Shown here: one piece after another, positions 1 through 5,542 of the stretch
Numbering within the stretch: position 1 is the stretch's first letter
How the letters are laid out: each line of letters opens with the position of its first letter
DNA from: JAEHCY01 sp964519095
GTDB lineage: Bacteria > Pseudomonadota > Gammaproteobacteria > Chromatiales > Chromatiaceae
Assembly (NCBI GenBank): GCA_964519095.1
Contig: CAZFHV010000143.1
Span: forward strand, 1 to 9,055
Direction: 5' to 3'
Length of the DNA stretch: 9,055 bases
Notes under the pieces: model-generated
Database searches by the model: none
Told to the model about the DNA's origin: nothing
The model's input: only the letters and a program-made list of their open reading frames with translations
Translations under genes and position numbers: made by a program

Positions 1-357
1 CCCGCCCTTACCACCCCTACGGAGGTCGGCGCCTGTGCGATCGATGATGACAACAACGCGGCGACCGACCCTGTTCTCGTCCGTACCCTGAGTACGGAGC
101 TTCCCAGGGTCGCCATGAGGGGACAACCGGAAGACGCCAATGCAATCGTCTGCACGAATGGCGGTGCGAACGTGCGCTTCGATGTACCCACGGGCTTAGC
201 GCGGGGAACCGATGGTAGCCCCGTCGACGATAACTGCGCTGTTATCTTGCGGACCGCCCACTTCGAGACCCGCGTTCGTGTCGGCGCAACGGGTCACGTT
301 TGGATCTGCTCGCCTGCAGGAAACAGTAACGTGGCCTGGTATCCCGTTTGCCAGTGA
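1..357 (+). CDS. fimT: FimT/GspH-like type IV pilus minor pilin, 3' part only
   Basis: The reading frame is open from the first base and stops at TGA 355-357, giving 118 visible residues. The prepilin leader and N-terminal helix lie outside the window. What remains looks like the globular C-terminal domain of a FimT/GspH pseudopilin: the end reads RVRVGATGHVWIC followed by a final cysteine two residues from the stop, like the family's closing strands with a disulfide. Cysteines fall at visible residues 12, 43, 74, 103 and 117. An acidic stretch at visible residues 15-23 (D, D, D, N, N, then D) could bind a metal ion. FimT-type minor pilins belong to the inner-membrane-primed tip or initiation complex of type IV pili. 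The gene is 34 bases upstream of pilW, the usual neighbourhood for fimT. The family call rests on a partial protein plus context; another minor pilin is possible. Confidence 0.6.
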   Translation, partial: PALTTPTEVGACAIDDDNNAATDPVLVRTLSTELPRVAMRGQPEDANAIVCTNGGANVRFDVPTGLARGTDGSPVDDNCAVILRTAHFETRVRVGATGHVWICSPAGNSNVAWYPVCQ

Positions 358-391
358 CAGAGGATAACGCGGACGAGAAAGCGGAACGGCA

Positions 392-1168
392 ATGGAAGAA
401 CCCTGGATGAACGCTGATACCTCCCGCCTCCATAACCCCAAGCGGATAGGCACGCGCCCCGATGGCTTCACTTTAGTGGAGCTGATGGTCGGAGTGGCGT
501 TGGGGATATTTCTCCTATTTGGTGTGGTCACCGTCTTCACGAGCACGGTGCGCGGCAGCGCCGACAATCTCCGCTCAGCTCGCCTGAATCAGGAGCTCTC
601 GGCCGTTATGGAGATGATGGTGAACGATATCCGCAGGGCAGGCTACACTAATGGGAGAACCGGTATTTACTCGAACGCGACAAGGGATATTAATTTGCTT
701 GATATCGATGGTACCCCGGATGGTGCCAGGTGCATTCTTTATAGTTACGATGAGAATTCCAATGGTACCATTGAAGCCACAGAGCGCCACGGCTTTCGGC
801 TTCAGAATGGTCGCATAGAAATGCGCGTTTGTGGTCAAAACGTCACTAATTGCGCTAACAATTCCAATAACTGCAACACTGGTGATATGTGGCAGCCTTT
901 GACTGACAATGGAACGGTGACGGTGAGCGACTTCGTAGCAACAACGACAGGGTCGCGATGCAAGAACGCTGGAGCGCTTTGGCTAACCAGCAGTGCAACT
1001 GCCATCGCCTTTCCCTGCTCCCTTGTGGCGCCAAGTGCTGGTGATCTGACTGTGGAGACCAGACAGGTTGCCCTCAGGTTACGAGGGTGGTCGGCTCAAG
1101 ATCCATCCATCACAAAACAGCTTCGGGGGGAGGTAAAGGTGTCCAATGATGCCCAGATACAGCATTGA
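392..1168 (+). CDS. pilW: Type IV pilus minor pilin PilW
   Basis: This 258-residue prepilin has a 25-residue basic leader ending in Gly25, then the mature start FTLVE with Glu at mature position 5. These are the marks for PilD cleavage and N-methylation. A hydrophobic helix (about 26-51) leads into MMVNDIRRAGY (75-85), which is characteristic of PilW. The middle has CILYSYDENSNG and GFRLQNG, also typical of the family. Residues 120-131 fit the canonical EF-hand loop (D120, N122, N124, G125, I127, E131). Six cysteines lie at 114, 147, 154, 161, 190 and 209. PilW is inserted in the inner membrane and helps form the pilus tip complex that primes assembly. Start: ATG 392 has only a weak upstream signal. 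ATG 407, in frame, has GGAAGA six or seven bases upstream and would shorten the leader to 20 residues; both are plausible. Confidence 0.88.
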   Translation: MEEPWMNADTSRLHNPKRIGTRPDGFTLVELMVGVALGIFLLFGVVTVFTSTVRGSADNLRSARLNQELSAVMEMMVNDIRRAGYTNGRTGIYSNATRDINLLDIDGTPDGARCILYSYDENSNGTIEATERHGFRLQNGRIEMRVCGQNVTNCANNSNNCNTGDMWQPLTDNGTVTVSDFVATTTGSRCKNAGALWLTSSATAIAFPCSLVAPSAGDLTVETRQVALRLRGWSAQDPSITKQLRGEVKVSNDAQIQH

Positions 1169-1232
1169 GGGAGGATCCCATTTTGTGCCAGATCCAGCTG
1201 ATGCGAGTTCGTGAAGGGTACATCTTTGCCTG

Positions 1233-1238
1233 AAGGAG
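1233..1238 (+). promoter_or_regulatory. Ribosome binding site of pilX
   Basis: AAGGAG lies nine bases before ATG 1248 and fixes the start of the pilX-like gene. The 79-base gap between pilW and this gene shows no terminator, so read-through from pilW is likely. Confidence 0.7.
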
Positions 1239-1247
1239 TATCGGCCG

Positions 1248-2702
1248 ATGAGAGGCAAGAATCTTGGCAATCGCGAGATTAAGCAGCGGGGCGCGGCTAC
1301 CCTCGCTATTACTTTGGTGGTACTGCTGCTGATTACGATCATTACGTTATTTACCGCGAGAAGCATGGTTACCGAGCAACGTGTTTCCGCAAACCAGTAC
1401 CGGGCCGAACAGGCTGAGGGGGCGGCGCGCGCAGCACTGGATTTCGGCATAGCGCTGATCGACAGGGTGACGGCGGGAGGTGAGCTCGCGGTGGACCGTA
1501 ACGGCGACGGCGATGCCACGGATACGAGCCCCGACGAAACCCTAATTCGCAACCAGGTTTTCGTGCGCGAGCAGCGGAGCGGAGTCTGGACGCTTATCAA
1601 CGCGGTTAACAACAATCCGCTTTCCGAGGCGAATCCGTTCACATTCTTCGTCACCGACCCGGCAAGTGGTCATCGGGTAAGCGCTCGCCTCTGGTATCGC
1701 CATGCGCCTGATCTCAGCGACCCGGATTGCGCGGCGGATAGCTGCACGCAAGCGGACGCCCCCAACTGCACCTACCTACCGCTCGTCGGCAACCCAGCGC
1801 TCCCCCCGGATTCGCAACCGGCACCCCTGCGCGTCTGTGCGGAGGGGCTCAGCGATGACGGTACGGCTCGACATCGTATGTCTGTTCTGGCCGGTCAGCG
1901 AGACCTGGGCGGCAGCAGGCGCCCGATGCTACCCTTGACTTCCTATGCGATGGTCAACACCGGAGGCGGTGGTACCATCATCAACTGGTTCACCAACGAC
2001 AACGTATGGAGTGGGCGGAGCGTGACCTATTCAGGGACTCCCGGCACCTTCATTCGCGATCCTACCAAGTCGCCCGGTAGCTGCCCCAGTGGCAGTTTTC
2101 CTTCTTATCCCTGTTGTCTATCGGATCTTGGCAGCGAGAGCTACGGTTTCATCAAGGATTATATGCTTGCCGCCTCTAGCAGTTCGCTTGGGACGAACGC
2201 GGACATTATTGCCAACGACCCGAACATCGCGCGGCTCACTGAGGACGGCGTGTGGGCGAAGTTTTTCGGATCTCTGACTCGCAGCGACCTTGAGCAGATG
2301 GCGCAGATCGTCGGTCAGCGCTACTCGGGGTCTGTACCCAGCGGTAAAACAGGCGTAATTTGGGTTGAGGGTAATTGGGACGCTACCAGTGTTGGTACGT
2401 TGGAGTATCCAGCCGTTGTTGTCGTCAACGGAAATCTTACAGCTAACGGTAACCCAATCATCAACGGTCTCGTTTATGTGACCGGCCGGGTCCTTAACGC
2501 AACCGGCACACTTCGTATCAACGGGATGGTCGCGGTAGAGGACGATTCCTCTGCACGCAGCGGAGATTCAACGTCCGTAGGACGGCTCAGTGGGTCGACG
2601 GAGATCTGTTTCGACCCTTCAACGGGCACCGGTGAGGACCGGCAGATTTTTGGCGCTGTTGCGGTGATACCCGGATCCTGGCGCGACTGGAATCTCTTCT
2701 AG
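1248..2702 (+). CDS. pilX: PilX-type minor pilin with long C-terminal extension
   Basis: The 484-residue protein starts with a PilX_N-type segment: a basic leader, QRGAATLAITLVVLLL as membrane helix (about 13-36), then EQRVSANQYRAEQAEGAARA. Mature position 5 is not Glu, as in other PilX and GspK proteins that cap the pilus or pseudopilus tip. Classical PilX is under 200 residues, so most of this protein is extension. Residues 83-97 form an acidic loop, DRNGDGDATD and onward, of EF-hand type. Eight cysteines (161, 166, 174, 197, 279, 289, 290, 454) could form disulfides in the periplasm. Residues about 368-430 alternate short beta strands with NG turns (VVVVNGNLTANG, INGLVYVTG, LRINGMVAV), suggesting a small beta-helix or stacked beta-sheet. 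The protein ends PGSWRDWNLF. It lies between pilW and the large PilV-like gene, which starts 15 bases after its stop, and probably shares their mRNA. Confidence 0.8.
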   Translation: MRGKNLGNREIKQRGAATLAITLVVLLLITIITLFTARSMVTEQRVSANQYRAEQAEGAARAALDFGIALIDRVTAGGELAVDRNGDGDATDTSPDETLIRNQVFVREQRSGVWTLINAVNNNPLSEANPFTFFVTDPASGHRVSARLWYRHAPDLSDPDCAADSCTQADAPNCTYLPLVGNPALPPDSQPAPLRVCAEGLSDDGTARHRMSVLAGQRDLGGSRRPMLPLTSYAMVNTGGGGTIINWFTNDNVWSGRSVTYSGTPGTFIRDPTKSPGSCPSGSFPSYPCCLSDLGSESYGFIKDYMLAASSSSLGTNADIIANDPNIARLTEDGVWAKFFGSLTRSDLEQMAQIVGQRYSGSVPSGKTGVIWVEGNWDATSVGTLEYPAVVVVNGNLTANGNPIINGLVYVTGRVLNATGTLRINGMVAVEDDSSARSGDSTSVGRLSGSTEICFDPSTGTGEDRQIFGAVAVIPGSWRDWNLF

Positions 2703-2706
2703 ACGC

Positions 2707-2716
2707 GGAGGTGATC
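2707..2716 (+). promoter_or_regulatory. Unusually complete Shine-Dalgarno sequence
   Basis: GGAGGTGATC matches the complement of the conserved 16S rRNA 3' end over ten bases and sits at normal distance from ATG 2718. It is the strongest ribosome binding site in the pilin cluster and settles the start of the 544-residue prepilin. Confidence 0.75.
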
Positions 2717-2717
2717 T

Positions 2718-4352
2718 ATGAATTCTCGACGAATAGTGCACAGCGGCTTCGCCATTATCGAGGCCCTCGTAGTCGTACTCGTGATTGCCATTGGGCTCTT
2801 GGCGCTCGCCGCTTTCCACAGAGACCTGATGGCGAGCAGCGGCCTCGTAAAAGCCCGAGCTGAGGCCATGATGCTAGCCCGAGCGAAGCTCGAAGAGCTA
2901 TCGAACAACATAGCGTACCAACAGTTTACCGCAAGCGTCCCCGATACCAGCGGCACGGGATTTTCGACGCCAGAGACGCGCGTGGGTAAGAACGCGGTTT
3001 TTAGTCGGTCCTGGCGGATCGAGGATCTTGATAGCGCCTCTACTACCTTCAAAAAACTTTTGGTTCGCGTCGTGTGGGCCGACCCTCGCGCCATTGATGG
3101 TCGCGTCTTTGCCCAGAACATCAGTGTCAGTGGCCAGACAGCCAATCAGCAGGTCCTTCTTAACGATATGTTGTCATTCAGGGATCCAGCCGCAATTGGT
3201 GTTTTGGTGCCACCAGCGCCGGGGTCGGGGGGAAACCTGGGTATTAACCCGAAGCGTTCTGGTATTAAGGGCCCTCAACCGGGACAGCCGGTGACGATGG
3301 GGGTCCCAGCACAAGTGCTACCTTTGCCATCGTATGTCCCGGCGGGATCTTTCTATTGGGATTTCAACGGGGAGGGCAACGTGGTGCTTTTGGACAGCAC
3401 CGGGAAAGTGCTTTACACGTTCTTTGGTCAGTCTATACAGTCTATTAGTGGCAAGGTTTATTACGATGCGGCAGATTTCTCGGGTGTTGCTGTTTTCGCA
3501 TCCGAACCAGCCTATTGCGCTTCGTTTCCCATTGGAACGGAAACGTGCCCACGACGGAACTGCCCTCAAGGGCAGACTTGCGAGCCCTCAATCTGCGCCA
3601 TTGTGGGTGGCTATGTGTGCTTTTTCAGTGGGGATTGCGAGCACGGGGGGAGTGGCTGCGGCACCTACAACCCCAACGGCGCAAATGACTTTCGAGACGT
3701 CAACGACTTAGACGGGGGTTGGTACGGTAAGGTTGGAGTTGCGGGTGTTCCTCACCAAAGAGCCGTCTGCCAGGCGGATATAGATGACGATGCTGGAACA
3801 AAAGAGCATGCTCGTGAATACGTGGCGGTTCGGGATCTCGGCGGTGGGGCGAAGAAGTACGAAGGTATCAATCAATCTTTTAGCTGTCAGAATTTTATTA
3901 TTGGGGCGATGAATGAAAATCAAGAGCTCAATACATGTACCGAGCTTTTGAATAACTATAGCGCAACACCTCCAGACACAGGCATCGGCCTGCCACCAAG
4001 CAGGGTGCGGAGATATTTGGCCACAAATACGGCTAACGCGGCTTTGGCACTGAAGGGCTTTTGGTGCCGGTCACTTAACGTGGTTATTGATAACAATCGT
4101 CGGGTAGGTTTAATAGCCGGGGCAAGCGTAACATCGGGAACGCCCGCAGTTGATGGCACCTGGCCAGAAGACGAATGCGTTGTATGGGAAGATTCGGGAG
4201 GCTTTACCTGCTCTGTACCTTCGGGGAGCCCAAACTGGATCGGCACGATCAGCGCGGTTTGTCGAGAGGGCGGAACAGCGTCAATAATAGACTTTCGGTC
4301 AGTACCGCCAGAGTACGCTTCGACGAAACTGGAGAAGGATATTTGTGACTAG
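2718..4352 (+). CDS. Giant PilV-like prepilin with cysteine-rich C-terminal domain
   Basis: The N terminus is a clear type IV prepilin: leader MNSRRIVHSG, cleavage after Gly10, mature start FAIIE with Glu at position 5, a hydrophobic helix to about residue 33, and then MMLARAKLEELSNN. The style is that of PilV minor pilins, and residues 11-145 are about the size of a whole PilV. The rest is unusual. A Pro/Gly-rich linker (about 156-210) joins a domain starting SFYWDFNGEGNVV, in which residues 215-226 fit an EF-hand-like loop (D215, N217, E219, G220, D226). A region with 16 cysteines follows (267, 277, 282, 288, 293, 301, 307, 314, 351, 390, 407, 450, 487, 498, 515, 543). There are no cysteines before 267. 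An even number in an exported protein suggests up to eight disulfides. I do not recognise this domain. As the last gene of the cluster, with no pilY1 after it, it may be the pilus-tip adhesin; this is inference. Local GC is low (22 of 60 bases at 3901-3960). Confidence 0.8.
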   Translation: MNSRRIVHSGFAIIEALVVVLVIAIGLLALAAFHRDLMASSGLVKARAEAMMLARAKLEELSNNIAYQQFTASVPDTSGTGFSTPETRVGKNAVFSRSWRIEDLDSASTTFKKLLVRVVWADPRAIDGRVFAQNISVSGQTANQQVLLNDMLSFRDPAAIGVLVPPAPGSGGNLGINPKRSGIKGPQPGQPVTMGVPAQVLPLPSYVPAGSFYWDFNGEGNVVLLDSTGKVLYTFFGQSIQSISGKVYYDAADFSGVAVFASEPAYCASFPIGTETCPRRNCPQGQTCEPSICAIVGGYVCFFSGDCEHGGSGCGTYNPNGANDFRDVNDLDGGWYGKVGVAGVPHQRAVCQADIDDDAGTKEHAREYVAVRDLGGGAKKYEGINQSFSCQNFIIGAMNENQELNTCTELLNNYSATPPDTGIGLPPSRVRRYLATNTANAALALKGFWCRSLNVVIDNNRRVGLIAGASVTSGTPAVDGTWPEDECVVWEDSGGFTCSVPSGSPNWIGTISAVCREGGTASIIDFRSVPPEYASTKLEKDICD

Positions 4353-4501
4353 GTTGAAGGGCGGAGCGGTGGGACGTAAACCGCGTGCGAAGGTGAATCG
4401 AAATTGGTAGGAAAAGGGAGTCGGCGTCGGTGGGTGTGTATGGGGCTTGTTATGGACCAAACTGTTGGGTGAAATGGTCGGCAGATCGAGGCCGTTGAGT
4501 C

Positions 4502-4546
4502 GGGGGGGTTGGGAGTTGTTGTTTAGGCGCGGGTTCTTGTTGTGGG
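4502..4546 (+). other. G-run cluster with G-quadruplex potential
   Basis: A run of seven G (4502-4508) is followed by GGG at 4511-4513, 4531-4533 and 4544-4546. The seven-G run could supply two tracts, so at least four G-tracts are available, though one loop would be long (17 bases). The G-rich strand is the coding strand of the pilin genes, so it would be in the RNA if transcription runs through. Formation of a quadruplex is inference. Confidence 0.3.
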
Positions 4547-4556
4547 CGTTCGAGGT

Positions 4557-4589
4557 ACCGCGAACCGCACCGTTGGCTCGCGGTTTTTT
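4557..4589 (+). terminator. Rho-independent terminator downstream of the pilin cluster
   Basis: ACCGCGA (4557-4563) and TCGCGGT (4578-4584) form a perfect 7-bp stem. CC/GG inside the loop (4565-4566 with 4575-4576) can add pairs. The stem runs directly into six T (4584-4589). It lies 205 bases after the stop of the large prepilin gene and is oriented to end the pilin transcript, giving it a long G-rich 3' tail. Confidence 0.6.
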
Positions 4590-4655
4590 CTGGGCGTTGC
4601 TTTTGCGGGGCTTGGGAAAAGGAGGAGCCCGCGTAGGGTGCGATAGGAAGCCGTA

Positions 4656-4707
4656 TTGAGCCGGCGAGCGGAGCCGGTAAAACGACGGCTCAAGTTTTCG
4701 CATTTTT
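4656..4707 (+). terminator. Second terminator-like hairpin
   Basis: TTGAGCCG (4656-4663) and CGGCTCAA (4686-4693) are perfect 8-base inverted repeats, followed by TTTT and, after four bases, TTTTT (4703-4707). An overlapping alternative hairpin, CCGGC (4661-4665) with GCCGG (4673-4677), could form instead. The loop is long for a terminator (22 bases), so this may be a back-up terminator or a different structure. Confidence 0.4.
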
Positions 4708-4834
4708 GGGCCGGTGCGTGCCCGTGATCTAACGGAAATCTGAAACGGGCCTGGGTGGGAGCTTGTAAGGATACTCGCTCGGTGCGATACGGCAGGCGCC
4801 GATGGGAGCCCATCATCTCCGGCTCGATTTTCGC

Positions 4835-4855
4835 AAGAGGCGTTCGTGCCTTTTT
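4835..4855 (+). terminator. Third, weak terminator-like hairpin
   Basis: AAGAGGC (4835-4841) pairs with GCCTTTT (4848-4854), using one G-U pair, around the 6-base loop GTTCGT. The 3' arm merges with a run of five T (4851-4855). The stem is weak, so this is tentative. Confidence 0.35.
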
Positions 4856-4890
4856 GGGTAAGGGAAGGCTAGGAGAGGGGGTTTGGCGAG

Positions 4891-4920
4891 GAGGCGGTCC
4901 CGCGGGGCGTCCGCCCCTCC
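4891..4920. repeat. GC-rich imperfect palindrome
   Basis: GGCGG (4893-4897) pairs with CCGCC (4911-4915), and the flanks GAG and CTC can extend the stem with a bulge. The interior contains the self-complementary CCCGCGGG (4899-4906). An alternative fold uses GGGGCG (4904-4909) with CGCCCC (4912-4917). No T-run follows, so it is not a typical terminator. It is the first of three palindromes within 140 bases. Confidence 0.35.
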
Positions 4921-4950
4921 CCCGTCTGCGTTAGCACAAGAATATGATGT

Positions 4951-4985
4951 GGCAACACCGGCGCGAGCAAGCTCGCGGCGTTGCC
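4951..4985. repeat. REP-like palindrome
   Basis: The core CGCGAGC-AA-GCTCGCG (4962-4977) is a perfect 7-bp inverted repeat. It is enclosed by a second pair of arms, GGCAAC (4951-4956) and GTTGCC (4980-4985). The core resembles the centre of repetitive extragenic palindromes known from Pseudomonas and other gammaproteobacteria. A single copy in the window cannot prove that it is repeated in the genome. Confidence 0.45.
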
Positions 4986-5013
4986 CGATCCAGCACCGTC
5001 CGCCCTTGGGTCG

Positions 5014-5031
5014 GTCGGACTGTAGTCCGAC
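5014..5031. repeat. Perfect 8-bp palindrome, REP-like
   Basis: GTCGGACT-GT-AGTCCGAC is a perfect 8-base inverted repeat with a 2-base centre. It lies 28 bases after the preceding palindrome. Its form (short, GC-rich, extragenic, near another palindrome) fits a REP or BIME unit. A protein operator is an alternative reading. Confidence 0.45.
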
Positions 5032-5464
5032 AATTGGTAGTTTGAGCCTCTAATCTGACCGAGCGGGAGATACCCCGTTGTTGCGCGGTGCCCAAGCGTC
5101 TATGGGGAGCCAACTGTCAATCCCGAGGGCGTTGCTGGGTGAGTGATTGGCTCAGGTCATTGTTGTCGGCCCTGCCTTGGCGAGGGCTGGAAATCTGCGG
5201 TGTTCATACAAAGTCAGTGAGCACTGCTCAACCGACTGTCGATGCTGCGGAAGCGCTTTGGTTGTCAGACGACTCTGGGTCGGGTGCCGATCAGGGGGGT
5301 ACTCATCGGTACCTCGACCACCTTCTATCCCTGCCGGTTCGCTGCCGCGGTCACCCTCTATCTTCGCATGTGCCCCTTGGCGTTCTCGTTACTCGCAGCC
5401 TTCGTTTCGGTGGGGGATGTGGGATCGCGACGCACCTCAGGGGGTCCTGATCGCTCGCCGGGGC

Positions 5465-5470
5465 TAGAAT
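5465..5470 (+). promoter_or_regulatory. Possible -10 element for rtcB
   Basis: TAGAAT, followed by ATATG, is an AT-rich island in GC-rich surroundings 72 bases before the rtcB start, and would give a leader of roughly 65 bases. No convincing -35 box lies 16-18 bases upstream, and I found no sigma-54 type -24/-12 pair, although rtcB of E. coli is sigma-54 dependent. Weak call. Confidence 0.25.
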
Positions 5471-5531
5471 ATATGTGGACGCGCCGCGTAGCCCGAGCCG
5501 CTCTGGGCGGCAGCCGCAAGCCCCCGTGCCC

Positions 5532-5536
5532 AGGAG
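5532..5536 (+). promoter_or_regulatory. Ribosome binding site fixing a GTG start for rtcB
   Basis: AGGAG ends six bases before GTG 5543. The next in-frame ATG is at 5606 (Met22), inside the conserved N-terminal part, so the GTG start is preferred. Confidence 0.65.
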
Positions 5537-5542
5537 AATCCC

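Larger units (their letters stand above)
4353..5542 (+). other. 1.2 kb intergenic region without a supportable gene
   Basis: No reading frame here resembles a known protein or continues either neighbour. The candidate frames on both strands are short, have odd composition and lack convincing ribosome binding sites. The first 200 bases are strongly G-rich on the plus strand (78 G against 25 C in 4381-4560). Between 4557 and 5031 there are three terminator-like hairpins and a set of REP-like palindromes, listed separately. From 5032 to about 5460 I see only minor hairpins, for example a 5-bp stem at 5298-5313. One 60-base line here (5101-5160) counts 34 G+C, intermediate between the pilin genes and the rtcB side. 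A decayed gene or a structured RNA cannot be excluded. Confidence 0.6.

Noticed and set aside
4546..4566. GTTCGAGG resembling a tRNA T-arm
   Set aside because: No acceptor stem, D-arm or anticodon arm can be placed around it, and the bases belong partly to the terminator stem.
4299..4703. 134-residue minus-strand frame in the spacer
   Set aside because: Its Pro/Asn/Arg-rich composition simply reflects the G-rich plus strand, it overlaps the end of the large prepilin gene and two terminator-like hairpins, and it matches no family I know.
5161..5420. GG/GC pairs that might be a sigma-54 promoter for rtcB
   Set aside because: I checked the likely candidates for a GG-N10-GC pattern in a TGGCAC...TTGC context and found none with correct spacing.
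5088..5450. 120-residue plus-strand frame in the spacer
   Set aside because: GTG start without a ribosome binding site, no domain or motif, composition unlike neighbouring genes. A decayed gene is conceivable but not supported.
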